Source: CAVVSD01 sp963757125 (GTDB lineage: Bacteria; Actinomycetota; Thermoleophilia; Solirubrobacterales; Solirubrobacteraceae). From it: DNA of 64,000 nucleotides. Below are positions 16,390 through 25,641 of the stretch, piece by piece. The translations under genes and the position numbers were made by a program. A model generated the notes under the pieces. The model was not told the origin of the DNA. It did no database searches and worked only from the letters and a program-made list of their open reading frames with translations. Each line of letters starts with the position of its first letter. Within the stretch, counting starts at the first letter, position 1. Where the stretch lies: positions 248,001-312,000 of the forward strand of contig CAVWQP010000009.1 in assembly GCA_963757125.1 (NCBI GenBank). The letters run 5' to 3'.

Positions 16390-17265
16390 CCGACCAGGGG
16401 GTAGGGGTCCCAGACGGGGCCGGCGTCCGGCGCATCCGGTGCGAGCACCGCCGCCTCGATGAGCCCGTAGGGGCGGTCGTCGGCGTGGAAGACCTCGTTG
16501 TCGTTCTCGAGGCCGAAGGGGGAGAGGTCGACGAGGTAGTGGTGCTTGTTGGGCAACGACATGCGCACCTCCGCCAGCTCGGGCCGGGCCGTCAGCATCG
16601 CGTCGGCCATCGCGTACAGAGTGCCCTGCAGCGACTTGCTGTAGCGTGGTCGCGAACGTGTCGATCAGCAGCCCGCGCGCCGCCCCGAACGACGCGTCCC
16701 AGTCGGGCGACGACGACGAGGCATGGCGCCACTGCGCGGCCACCGCCGTGGCCAGGACGCGGTCCTCGGTCTCGGGCAGCGTCGTGTAGCGGTCCTCGAT
16801 GAAGCCCGCGAACTCGGAGTCGGTCGAGTTCAGGACCACGAGCCCCTCGAGGCCAGACACGACCCAGTTCTCCTCCGCCTCGCAGACGACGGTCGCGACG
16901 CGCGACTCCGCGCCCGCCTGGCGGAACGAGTGGCCGCCGAGCCGGTCCCAGCCCGCCTCGACGATGTGGACCCGTGCGCGGGATATCGGCGCGAACGACG
17001 AGACGAAGTGGCGCCCGAGCCGCAGCCCGAAGTCCTCGATCGCTCCGACGGGCGCCATCTTGGCGAACGCGTAGACGGTGTTCTTCTGCGTGTCGGTCGG
17101 GACGACGTGCGCGTTGTCGCCGGTCAGGTGGACGTCGGCGAGGTCGCCGGACAGCGTGATGCCGACCGTGAGGTCGCGGATCGTGTGCAGGGCCCCGTCG
17201 CGCGAGACGGTGACCATGTGGACCTCCGCCTTGCCGTACTGGTTCGTGCCGAGGACGCTCGTCAT
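16386..17265 (-). CDS. Urate oxidase (uricase), apparent frameshift near 16645
   Basis: Uricase oxidises urate to 5-hydroxyisourate without a cofactor. Diagnostic stretches are LGTNQYGKAEVHMVTV, the catalytic Thr region VVPTDTQKNTVYAFAK, RVHIVEAGWDRL and the C-terminal NKHHYLVDLSPFGLENDNEVFH. From the start to about 16650 the frame is continuous. The expected YSKSLQGTLYAMA block then appears one base out of phase, consistent with an extra C in ACGCTACAGC. Corrected length is about 292 residues, typical for bacteria. Its ATG overlaps the HIU hydrolase stop and its TGA overlaps the allantoate amidohydrolase start. Confidence 0.88.
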
Positions 17266-17589
17266 GGGCTGCCACGGTACGTCGAGTAGCCGTACGGCGC
17301 GAGCAGCAGCGGCACGTGCAGGTGCTCCTCGTCGCGCACCTCGATCACGACGGTGACCTCGGGGTAGAAGGCCGCCGGCCCCGAGGTACTCCCGGGTGGC
17401 GAACACGAGGCGGTGCGTGCCGGCCCCCGCGTCGGCGAGCCCGAGGTCCGGCGCGCGTCCGTCGTCGCCGGTGATCGCCGTGGCGAGCGGACGCCAGCCG
17501 TCGTTCTCCCATGCCTCGAGGACCACTCCGACGCCCGCGGCGGGCGTCCCGCGGGCGGTGTCGAGCACGTGCGTCGTGATCGCCGTCAC
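17262..17589 (-). CDS. 5-hydroxyisourate hydrolase (transthyretin-like), apparent frameshift near 17378
   Basis: HIU hydrolase opens 5-hydroxyisourate to OHCU, the step after uricase. The N-terminal ITTHVLDTARGTPA and the C-terminal YGYSTYRGS are the two family signatures; both supply active-site residues, and LHVPLLLAPYGYSTYRG is intact. The two halves are in different frames. The switch lies in CTCGGGGCCGGCGG, where one surplus G in the run would restore LGPAAFYPEVTVVIEV. Corrected length is about 108 residues, normal for the family. The GTG start overlaps the stop of the upstream OHCU decarboxylase gene (GTGA). Confidence 0.87.
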
Positions 17590-18096
17590 GGCGCCAGCAT
17601 CCTCTGCAGCCGCGCCCGCGTGATCCGGCGCTGCTCCTCGGCGGCGACGGCGAGCTCCGTCCGAGGGTCGTTGGCCAGACGCCTGCGCAGGTCGTCGAGC
17701 AGCTCGGGGGCGCTGCGGCCGCTCGGCGAAGACGAGGTAGAGGTGGCCGAAGCGGCGCTCGTACTCGAGGTTGCCCTCGCGGAGCGCCTCGCGCGTCGCG
17801 GCGTCCGCGTCGGCCGACGCCGCCTGCTCGCCGCGCTCCTGCGCGCCACCCCGCTCGGGCTCGCCGATGCGCGGGTGGGCGGCGAAGGCCTCGCGCAGGT
17901 CTGCCTCCGTCGCGGCGTTCCACGCCACGTCGGCCGCCGTCAGGAGCGCCGCGTTGTCGGCGTACGGGCGCCCCGAGGAGACGCGCGCCGCCCAGCGGCG
18001 CGACCCGCAGCACGAGAGCAGCTCCATCCGTGCCTCCTGGTCCGGAAGCGCGTTGAGCCGCCGCAACGCGTGGTCGAGGAGGTTCGCCATCGGCAT
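17586..18096 (-). CDS. OHCU decarboxylase, apparent frameshift near 17718
   Basis: 2-oxo-4-hydroxy-4-carboxy-5-ureidoimidazoline decarboxylase yields (S)-allantoin. Family features are LLSCCGSRRWAARV, WNAATEADLREAFAAHPRIGE with the catalytic His, and YERRFGHLYLVFAE. The C-terminal helix (APELLDDLRRRLANDPRTEL) is one base out of phase, consistent with an extra base in CGGCCGC. Corrected length is about 169 residues. Two ATGs (18096, 18090) could serve as start. It is the first gene of the leftward operon and faces the xanthine dehydrogenase genes across a 156 bp gap. Confidence 0.86.
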
Positions 18097-18252
18097 CGCG
18101 CGATTCTGCCCACCAGGTGCGGCGGGAACTCCGACGCGCGGTCCACGGTCTACCCGCTGGAAGGGGACCGCAGGTCGGTTCGTGCGCATCGGTCGCCGCG
18201 AGGCTGGTCGAATACCATTGGCCGACCGCTCTTCCGCGGGCGCCCGCTCGGC
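18097..18252. promoter_or_regulatory. Divergent control region of the two purine operons
   Basis: This 156 bp gap must hold the promoters of both the leftward allantoin-forming operon and the rightward xanthine dehydrogenase operon. A short inverted repeat GGTCG-N12-CGACC (about 18207-18228) surrounds the most A/T-rich part, AATACCATTGG, and is a candidate regulator site. No regulator gene lies beside it. No convincing -35/-10 pair could be fixed by eye. Confidence 0.4.
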
Positions 18253-19011
18253 GTGCTCGTCACCAGACCCACCTCCCTCGCAGACCTTCTCGTGGCCGAC
18301 CCCGCGGCGACGCTCGTCGCCGGAGGCACCGGCGTCCTCGTGGAGATGAACGCCGGCCGCTCGCCGTCGGCGATCGTCGATGTCTCGCGTGTCACCGAGC
18401 TCGCGGCCGTGGAGGACGACGGCGACGTCGTCCGGATCGGCGCGACGGTCACCTACACGCGGGTGATCGAGGAGCTCGGCGATCGCCTGCCCGGCCTCGC
18501 GATGGCCTGCCGGACGGTCGCCTCGCGCCAGATCCGCAACCGCGGCACGCTCGGCGGGGCGCTCGCGCTGCGTGACCCCACGAGCGACGCGCTCGCCGCG
18601 CTCCTGGCGGCCGACGCCCGGGTCGAGATCGCATCGGTCGCCGGCGTCCGGACGGCCGGCGTGGGCGACGTGGAGCTCGCGCCCGGGGAGGTCCTCACGG
18701 CGATCGTCGTCCCCGCCGCCGAGGGGCCCGTCGCATACGCGAAGGCGGGGATGCGCAACGCGATGGCGCGGGCGATCTGCGGCGTCGCGGTCGCGCTGCG
18801 ACCGGCGCAGCGTGCGGTCGCGATCGGCGTCGTGGGGGCACGCGCCGTGCGGGCCGGCGATGCCGAGCAGCTCCTCGGCGCGCAGTGGCCGCGCCGCGAC
18901 CGCGCGCTCGCGCAGCAGGCCGGCGAGCTCGCCGCAGCGGCCGCGGCGCCGATCCCGGCGCACCTCACGACGGTCCTCACCCGGCGCGCGCTGGAGCGGG
19001 CATGGAGCTGA
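18253..19011 (+). CDS. Xanthine dehydrogenase, FAD-binding subunit
   Basis: This 252-residue protein is the medium subunit of a molybdenum hydroxylase and passes electrons from the iron-sulfur subunit to FAD. It shows the FAD-binding segments TLVAGGTGVLVEMNAG and RQIRNRGTLGGALALRDPTSD, and the C-terminal domain characteristic of the CO-dehydrogenase flavoprotein family. The GTG start places the conserved PTSLADLL close to the N-terminus; no strong ribosome site is seen. It overlaps the 2Fe-2S subunit gene by 10 bp. The purine neighbours make xanthine the likely substrate, although CoxM-type proteins share the fold. Confidence 0.85.
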   Translation: MLVTRPTSLADLLVADPAATLVAGGTGVLVEMNAGRSPSAIVDVSRVTELAAVEDDGDVVRIGATVTYTRVIEELGDRLPGLAMACRTVASRQIRNRGTLGGALALRDPTSDALAALLAADARVEIASVAGVRTAGVGDVELAPGEVLTAIVVPAAEGPVAYAKAGMRNAMARAICGVAVALRPAQRAVAIGVVGARAVRAGDAEQLLGAQWPRRDRALAQQAGELAAAAAAPIPAHLTTVLTRRALERAWS

Positions 19012-19454
19012 CCGTCGACGGCGTCGTGCACCGCCTGGCGGACGACTCCGGCGGACGCAGCCTGCTGCGCGTCCTGCGCGAGGACCTCGGGCTGACCGGC
19101 ACGAAGAACGCCTGCGAGCAGGGCGAGTGCGGCTCGTGCACCGTGTCGATCGACGGCGAGATCGCGTGCGCGTGCCTCGTGCTCGCCGCGCAGGCCGACG
19201 GCTGCCGCGTGGACACCGTCGCCGGGATGGCCGGGGAGGACGGGACGCTGCACCCGCTGCAGGCCGCGTTCCTCGAGGCCGGTGCCGTGCAGTGCGGGTT
19301 CTGCACCCCGGGGCTGCTCGTCGCCGCCCGCGACCTCCTGCGCCGCGTCCCCGAGCCGAGCGAGCAGGACGTCCGCGAAGGTCTGGCCGGGAACCTCTGT
19401 CGCTGCACCGGCTACGAACGGATCGTCGCCGCCGTCCTGGAGGCATCGAGATGA
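19002..19454 (+). CDS. Xanthine dehydrogenase, 2Fe-2S subunit
   Basis: This 150-residue small subunit carries two [2Fe-2S] clusters. The plant-type ferredoxin cysteines are in CEQGECGSCTVSIDGEIACAC, and the C-terminal helical-domain cysteines are in QCGFCTPGLL and LCRCTGYE, all eight expected positions being present. It lies between the FAD subunit gene (10 bp overlap) and the aminohydrolase gene (ATGA overlap), so the operon is read as one coupled unit. Confidence 0.93.
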   Translation: MELTVDGVVHRLADDSGGRSLLRVLREDLGLTGTKNACEQGECGSCTVSIDGEIACACLVLAAQADGCRVDTVAGMAGEDGTLHPLQAAFLEAGAVQCGFCTPGLLVAARDLLRRVPEPSEQDVREGLAGNLCRCTGYERIVAAVLEASR

Positions 19455-20811
19455 TCGCCATCGAGCACGCCGCCATCGCCACGATCGACGCGGAGCGCCG
19501 CGAGATCGCCGACGGGCATCTCGTCGTGGACGGCGACCGGATCGTCGCGGTCGGGGAGGGCCCGCCGCCGGGCGACCTGGAGATCGGCACGGCGCATCGA
19601 CGGCGAGGGCTGCCTGGTCACGCCCGGGCTCGTCAACTGCCACCACCACCTCTACCAGTCCGCCACGCGCGGGCTCGTGACCGACGGGACGCTGTTCGAG
19701 TGGCTCGTCGCGCTGTATCCGGTGTGGGCGCACGTCGACGCGGACACGGTCGCGGCGGCGGCGCGTGGCGGGCTCGCGGCGCTCGCGACGTCGGGCTGCA
19801 CGACGTCGACCGACCACCACTACATCTTCCCCCGCGGCGGCGGCGACCTCCTCGCCGTCGAGATCGAGGCGGCGGGTCGGATCGGCCTGCGGTTCCACCC
19901 GTGCCGCGGTGCGATGGACCTGGGGGAGTCCGACGGCGGGCTGCCGCCCGACAGCCTCGTCGAGGACCGCGACGCGATCCTCGTGGCCTCCGAGGAGGCG
20001 ATCGACCGCTTCCACGACCCGTCGCCCGGGGCGCGCGTGCGGATCGCGCTCGCGCCGACGTCGCCGTTCTCGGTCACGCGCGAGCTGCTCGTCGAGACGG
20101 CCGAGCTCGCCCGCCGCCGCGGCGTGCGGCTGCACACGCACCTGGCGGAGACGATCGACGAGGAGGAGTTCTGCCTCCAGCAGTTCGGGGTGCGGCCGCT
20201 GGAGTACCTCGACAGCGTCGGCTGGCTGGGCGACGACGTGTGGCTCGCCCACTGCGTGCACCTCGACGAGGCCGAGTCCGTGCGCATGGGCGAGACGGGC
20301 ACCGGGGTCGCGCACTGCCCGACGTCCAACGGCCGGCTCGGCGCGGGGATCGCGAACGTGCCGGCGCTGCTGGCCGCGGGCGTGCCGGTCGGTCTCGGGG
20401 TGGACGGCGCCGCGTCCAACGAGGCGCAGGAGCTCATCCACGAGGTTCGAGCCGCCCTGACCGTGGCGCGGGCGGCACGCGGGCCGCGCGCCCTGTCCGC
20501 GCGGCAGGCGCTCGAGCTGGGCACGCTGCACGGCGCGCGGTGCCTCGGCCGCGACGACGAGCTCGGGCACCTCAGCGTCGGGGCCCTCGCCGACATCGCG
20601 GTCTGGCGTCTCGACGACGTCGGCTTCGCCGGGATCGCCGACCCGATCGCAGCACTCGTGCTCGGCCCGCCGCGGCCCGTGGACACTGCTGCTGGTCGGC
20701 GGCGAGGTCGTGGTCGAGGACCGTGAGCTCCGCACGGCCGACGCGGAGACCGTCGCGGCCGACCTGGCGCGCGAGAGCCGCGCGATCGCCGCGCGCGCGG
20801 GCCTGACGTGA
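19451..20811 (+). CDS. 8-oxoguanine/guanine deaminase-like amidohydrolase, two apparent frameshifts
   Basis: This metal-dependent deaminase (about 453 residues when corrected) resembles 8-oxoguanine deaminases and hydroxyatrazine hydrolases. Visible motifs are GLVNCHHHLYQSATRGL with the metal His pair, DHHYIFPRGGGD, RFHPCRGAMDLGESDGGLPPD, RLHTHLAETIDEEEFC and GLGVDGAASNEAQ. The first ~50 residues and the last ~40 are each in a different frame from the middle, with switches near 19597 and 20688 that single extra bases would explain. In a xanthine dehydrogenase operon, deamination of guanine to xanthine, or of 8-oxoguanine to urate, fits well. Start and stop overlap neighbouring genes by 4 bp each. 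Confidence 0.8.
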
Positions 20812-22977
20812 GCACCACCGCCCCGCGGACGACCGGCGGGGTCGGCGAGCGCCTGCCGCGATCGGACGGCAGGGCGAAGGTCACCGGCGAGTTCGAGTAC
20901 TCCTCGGACCTGCACGTCGAGGGGATGCTGTTCGGCGCGACGCTGCGCAGCCCGCATCCGTCGGCGCGCATCCGGGCGATCGACACGTCGGCGGCGGTCG
21001 CCGCGCGGGGTGTGCGCGCCGTCCTGACCCACGAGGACGTGCCCGGTGAGAAGCTCGTCGGCAGCGTCCTGCCCGACCAGCCGGTGCTCGCCATCGACCG
21101 CGTGCGCCACCACGGCGAGCCGATCGCGCTGGTCGCCGCGGACGACCCCGACGCCGCCCGTGCCGCGCGCGGCGAGCATCGCGGTCGACTACGAGGTCGC
21201 GGAGCCGGTCGTCGACCCGATCGCGGCGCTCCAGCCCGGCGCGACGCCCGTCCACGCCGGCGGCAACGACCTGCGCACGGTCCACATCCTGCACGGGGAC
21301 CCAGGAGCCAGCGGGCCGATCGTCGTCCGCGGCACGTACGACGTGGGTCGTCAGGACCAGGCGTTCCTTGGCCCGGAGTCCGGCCTCGCGGTGCCCGACG
21401 GCCGGGGCGGCGTCGACCTGCACATCGCGACGCAGTACCTGCACGTCGACCGGGACCAGGTCGCCGCCGGGCTCGGACTGGCGCCCGACCAGGTGCGGCT
21501 GGTCCTGGCCGGGGTGGGCGGAGCGTTCGGCGCACGCGAGGACCTCTCGATGCAGCTGCACGCGTGCATGCTCGCCCTCGCGACGGGCCGCGCCGTGAAG
21601 ATGGTCTACGGCCGCGAGGAGTCGTTCCTCGGCCACGTCCACCGCCACCCGGCGCACATGGAGTACGAGCACGTCGCCGACCACGACGGACGCCTGATCG
21701 CCGTGCGTCTGCGGCTGATCCTCGACGGCGGCGCGTACGCGTCGAGCTCGACCGCGGTCGTCGCGAACGCCGCCACGCTCGGCTGCGGGCCCTACGACGT
21801 GCCCAACGCGCGGATCGAGGCGACGGTCGCGTACACGAACAACCCACCCAGCGGTGCGATGCGCGGCTTCGGCGCCGTGCAGGTGGCGGTCGGCTACGAG
21901 GCGCAGATGGATCGCCTGGCCGGTGCGCTGGGGATGGATCCCGTACGGCTGCGGGTCCTCAACGCGCTGCCCGAGGGCGGCGAGCTGCCGACCGGGCAGG
22001 CCGTCCGCGGGCCGGTGGCGGTGCCGGAGATGCTCGGGCGCCTCGTGTCGCTGCCGATGCCCGCGCGCGACGCCGATCCCCGGGCACTGCCCGGCGGCGC
22101 GTTCCGGGCGACCGACGGCGAGGGCGTCGTGCGGGCGGTCGGCTACGCGGCGGGGTTCAAGAACATCGCGTTCTCGGAGGGCTACGACGACCCGGCGACC
22201 GCGCGGGTGCGGGTGGAGCGCCGGGACGGGCGGCTGTCGGCGACCGTCTACACCGCCGCGACGGAGGTCGGGCAGGGCGTGACCGGCGTGCAGGAGCAGA
22301 TCGCGCGCACGGAGCTGGGCATCCCCGACGTGCGCGTGCTCCCGGCCGACACGCGGATCGCGATGGCGGGATCGGCGTCCGCGTCGCGGCTGACGTGGAT
22401 CGTCGGCGGCGCTGTCCAGGCGGCGTGCCGGGCGGTCGCGGGGGAGCTCGATGCCCTGCCGGAGGGAGGGGTCGTCGAGGCCGAGCGCACGTACCGCCAC
22501 GCGCGGACGCACGCGATGGATCCGATCACCGGCCAGGGCGACAGCCACGCCGGGTTCGCGTTCGTCGCGCACAGGGCCGTCGTCGACGTCGACGTCGAGC
22601 TGGGGCTGGCGCGGGTCGTCGAGCTGGCCTGCGCACAGGACGTCGGGCTCGCCGTGAACCCGCTCGCGCTGGAAGGCCAGCTGCACGGCGGCACGATCCA
22701 GGGCCTCGGACTGGCACTCACGGAGGAGCTCGCGACGGAGGGCGGCGTCGTCCGCGACCTGGGGTTCGGCGGCTACCGCATCCCGACGATGATGGACGCC
22801 GCCGCCGTCCCGACGATCGTCCTCGAGCTCGGCAACCCGGACGCACCCTACGGCCTGCGGGGTGTCGGGGAGATGCCGTCGATCTCCTCGACCCCGGCGG
22901 TGCTGGCGGCGCTGCGGGCCGCGACGGGGCGGGAGCTCACGCGCGTGCCGGTGCGGCCGGAGGACCTCGCGGGGTAG
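20808..22977 (+). CDS. Xanthine dehydrogenase, molybdopterin-binding subunit, apparent frameshift near 21178
   Basis: This is the large catalytic subunit, binding the molybdenum cofactor and oxidising the purine. The first ~120 residues (VGERLPRSDGRAKVTGEFEYSSD and HPSARIRAID) are in one frame; the remainder starts at SIAVDYEVAEPVVDPIAAL one base out of phase. An extra G in GCGCGGCGAGC would explain it. Later motifs include GGAFGAREDLSMQ, PPSGAMRGFGAVQ (substrate Arg region), TEVGQGV and the catalytic Glu in YGLRGVGEMPS near the end. Corrected length is about 722 residues, typical for a separate subunit. It ends before a strong hairpin. Confidence 0.88.
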
Positions 22978-22991
22978 ACCCCCACAACGAG

Positions 22992-23021
22992 CACGACCCC
23001 GGGTTGCAGGCCGGGGTCGTG
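22992..23021. terminator. GC-rich terminator-like hairpin after the xanthine dehydrogenase operon
   Basis: An 11 bp stem CACGACCCCGG / CCGGGGTCGTG encloses the loop GTTGCAGG. The stem is identical to that at 12665. It lies 14 bp after the operon stop and just before repeat copy 3. Confidence 0.65.
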
Positions 23022-23030
23022 GGTGTGTTC

Positions 23031-23120
23031 GAGAGGAGGAGGAGATGCTGTAGCCAGGTGGTCGGCCGCTGCGCGAGGTTCTTGAGGCACTTTCGCAGAG
23101 CTGGCGCGTTGGCGCTCTCA
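23031..23120 (+). repeat. Interspersed ~90 bp noncoding repeat, copy 3
   Basis: Blocks GAGGAGGAGGAG, CCAGGTGGTCGG, GGTTCTTGAGGC, CTGGCGCGTTG and GCGCTCTCA follow in the same order and orientation as copies 1 and 2. The segment from GTAGCCAGGTGGTCGG is closest to copy 1. Its right end contains the stop codon of the leftward glycosyltransferase gene. It marks the right border of the purine cluster, so copies 2 and 3 bracket that cluster as direct repeats. Confidence 0.7.
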
Positions 23121-24227
23121 GGCGAGGTCGTCCAGCAGCTCGCACCAACGGTCGGCGACCGCCGTCAGCGAGTGCTGCTCCCGGATGTAGCGCCTGACGC
23201 GCTCGGACGTCTCCGGGCGCTCGAGGCGACCGTCCCACAGGGCGCGCGCAGCGCTGACGAACGTGGTCCACGAGCCGTCGGCGGCCGTGCCGAGACCCTG
23301 CGACGCGATGCGCCCGTCCGGATCGAACTGCAGCGACAGGACAGGGATGCCGCGCGCCCACGCCTCCAGGAACACGTTGGGCATGCCCTCGAACCGGGAG
23401 GTGCTGACGATGGCCGCGCACCGGTCGACGAGCTGCATCGCGGCATCGTGTGGGCGCGGATCGAGCAGGTGCAGGTTGGGAAGGGCGGCTGCCTCGTCAC
23501 GGACGCGGCGCTCGAGCTCGGCGTCCTGGTTGCTCGTCAGCAGGATCATCCAGAACGTGACGTCGGGCAGCGCCTTGGCGAGCTCCAGGTACGACAGCGG
23601 CTGCTTGTAGTCGGCGGCCCGCCCCATCCAGAGGAAGGCCTCCGGCTCGCGATCCTGGAGCGGAGCCGACTCCGCGAAGCTCGGGATCTCCTCCAGCCGA
23701 GGCACACCGGGGAACGCCTCGCGGGCGAGGGACGCCTGGGTCTGCGACTGGACGACGATCGCGTCCGCCCGCTGCACGCCGAACCGGTAGGCGCGCAGCT
23801 CCGCTCCGTGGAGCGTCTCGAACGTGAAGTCGAAGTCGTTCGCGCTGGAGAACACGAGCCGCCTCCGGTGGCGGCGCGCGAACAGCGCCCCGGCTGCCAG
23901 TGCGGGCGAGCACGCACGGAAGACGTAGGTCCGCGCATCTGCGGCAGCCATCGCGTTCCAGACGGCGCGGACCTCGGCGCCGGCGCCGCGCGCACCCTGC
24001 GCGGCCGACCGTCTGCTGCGCTGCACGACCGCTAGCCCGGGCTGCGTCGCGACCGAGCCGTCCACGGGATAGACGATCGGCGCGACCGTGCGTCCACGCG
24101 ACGTCAGCTGATCCGCGAGGAGTCGCATCTGCCACTCGGCCCCGCCGACGGTCGCGGCCGGCGTCGACTGGAAGACGCGGTGCGCGAAGGGGATGTAGAT
24201 GGCGAGGTCGCGTTGCCGCATGAGCAC
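23118..24227 (-). CDS. GT4-type glycosyltransferase
   Basis: This 369-residue protein has the GT-B architecture of family 4 transferases. It has an N-terminal Rossmann half with a TVGGAEWQMRLLADQL acceptor-side motif. The donor-binding half has FLWMGRAADYKQP, LHLLDPRPHDAAM and the nucleotide-sugar motif STSRFEGMPNVFLEAWARGIPVL. No signal peptide is seen. Start may be the ATG at 24227 or the one at 24221. It is the first gene of the polysaccharide cluster and diverges from the CapK-like gene. Donor and acceptor sugars cannot be inferred. Confidence 0.82.
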   Translation of the reverse strand: MLMRQRDLAIYIPFAHRVFQSTPAATVGGAEWQMRLLADQLTSRGRTVAPIVYPVDGSVATQPGLAVVQRSRRSAAQGARGAGAEVRAVWNAMAAADARTYVFRACSPALAAGALFARRHRRRLVFSSANDFDFTFETLHGAELRAYRFGVQRADAIVVQSQTQASLAREAFPGVPRLEEIPSFAESAPLQDREPEAFLWMGRAADYKQPLSYLELAKALPDVTFWMILLTSNQDAELERRVRDEAAALPNLHLLDPRPHDAAMQLVDRCAAIVSTSRFEGMPNVFLEAWARGIPVLSLQFDPDGRIASQGLGTAADGSWTTFVSAARALWDGRLERPETSERVRRYIREQHSLTAVADRWCELLDDLA

Positions 24228-24305
24228 ATCATCCCGGCCGGCCCAGCGGCATACGGGCCCGTTTTGCCGGTTCGTGGAGCATAGTTGCTAGCGTCCTCGC
24301 CGAGC

Positions 24306-25637
24306 GTGAACGTCCGGGCCGCGATCTACTTCGGCTATCACCGCGCCCGCCGCGGGCGCCTCTGGGGTCGATACGCGGCGATCGTCCGGGCGGACGCCGG
24401 TCGTCGGTACCCGGACATCCACCTGCGGCGGCTGTCGGCGACGCTCGAGCACGCGACGACGCACGTCCCGTACTACCGCGACCTCGGCGTGACGCTCGAC
24501 CCGCAGCGGCCGGAGGACTCCCTCCGAACCTTCCCGTTGCTGAGCAAGCCGCTGATCCGCCAGCACAGCGAGGCGCTCGTCGCCGAGGACCTCGATGTCG
24601 CCCGGTCGTTCACGACGTCGTCCGGGGGGTCGACGGGGGAGCCGATCACGATCGTCCAGGACCAGGACTTCTGGGAGTGGTCCGTGGCCGTGAACATGCT
24701 CCACTCGCGGTGGACGGGCCGTGAGATCGGCGAGCCCGAGATCCTGATCTGGGGGTCGGAGCGCGACCTGCAGGAAGGCCGCGAGAACCTCCGCTACCGA
24801 GCCGCGAACCGGCTGACGCGCAGGACGATGGTCAACGCGTACAGCCTCGGCCCGACCGAGATGCGCGCGCTGGTCGCCCGCCTGAACGCGAAGCCGCCCG
24901 CCCGCATCGTCGGCTACGCGGTGGCGCTCTACGAGCTCGCGGGGTTCATCGAGCGCGAGGGCCTCCAGCTGCGACCGCAGCGATCGATCACGGTGACCGC
25001 AGACACGCTGCGCGATCACATGCGAGCGCGGATCGAGCGCGTCTACGGATGCCCCGTCACCAACCGCTACGGATCGCGCGAGCTGGGCGACATCGCCGGC
25101 CAGTGCGCGGCGGTGGAGGGTCTCCACGTCTTCCCGTGGGCGAACTTCGTCGAGGTCGTCGACGATGCGGGGCAGCCCGTCGGGCCGGGAGAGGAGGGCG
25201 AGCTCGCCGTCACGTCCCTGATCAACCGGGCGATGCCGCTGATCCGCTACCGGATCGGCGATCGGGGCATCCTCGCGCCCCCGGGCGAGGGGTGCTCGTG
25301 CGGGCGACCGGGACAGGTGCTCGAGCGCATCACGGGCCGTAGCTCGGACATGTTCAGGCGTCGCGACGGGACGCTCGTGGACCCCGGGGTCTTCATGGGC
25401 CTCCTCGAGTCGCAGCCGTGGGTGGGCAGGTTCCAGATCCGGCAGCGGGACTTCGAGGACGTCCTCGTGCAGATCCAGGAGGCGGCCCCGCGCGACCGGA
25501 GCTCGATCGAGGAGATCGAACGGACCGCCAGGACGGCGCTGGGAGCCGGGTGCGCGGTCACGTTCGAGTTCCCCTCGCACATCGAGGAGACCGCGTCGGG
25601 CAAGTACCGCTACGCCGTCTGCGATCTCGCCGACTGA
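24306..25637 (+). CDS. CapK/PaaK-like adenylate-forming ligase of a polysaccharide cluster
   Basis: This 443-residue protein resembles phenylacetate-CoA ligase relatives (CapK) found in capsule and exopolysaccharide loci. The nucleotide-binding loop is TTSSGGSTGEPITI, and NRYGSRELGDIAGQCA and LIRYRIGDRGIL are the further adenylation-domain motifs. A cysteine pair, GCSCGRPG, lies where PaaK-type proteins have one. I chose GTG 24306; an in-frame TTG at 24285 lies in a promoter-like CATAGT region and is less likely. It may activate an acyl or aryl acid for decoration of the polymer; its substrate is unknown. Confidence 0.75.
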   Translation: MNVRAAIYFGYHRARRGRLWGRYAAIVRADAGRRYPDIHLRRLSATLEHATTHVPYYRDLGVTLDPQRPEDSLRTFPLLSKPLIRQHSEALVAEDLDVARSFTTSSGGSTGEPITIVQDQDFWEWSVAVNMLHSRWTGREIGEPEILIWGSERDLQEGRENLRYRAANRLTRRTMVNAYSLGPTEMRALVARLNAKPPARIVGYAVALYELAGFIEREGLQLRPQRSITVTADTLRDHMRARIERVYGCPVTNRYGSRELGDIAGQCAAVEGLHVFPWANFVEVVDDAGQPVGPGEEGELAVTSLINRAMPLIRYRIGDRGILAPPGEGCSCGRPGQVLERITGRSSDMFRRRDGTLVDPGVFMGLLESQPWVGRFQIRQRDFEDVLVQIQEAAPRDRSSIEEIERTARTALGAGCAVTFEFPSHIEETASGKYRYAVCDLAD

Positions 25638-25641
25638 TCGC

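Noticed and set aside
15169..21200. Programmed frameshifting in the purine genes
   Set aside because: The switch sites share no slippery heptamer or stop codon context, and eight recoding events in six neighbouring enzymes would be without precedent.
12709..23120. The repeat copies as small coding genes behind an AGGAGG ribosome site
   Set aside because: Possible mini-frames end at the shared TTCTTGAGG, but copy-to-copy spacer lengths differ by one base and the start codons do not align, so no frame is conserved.
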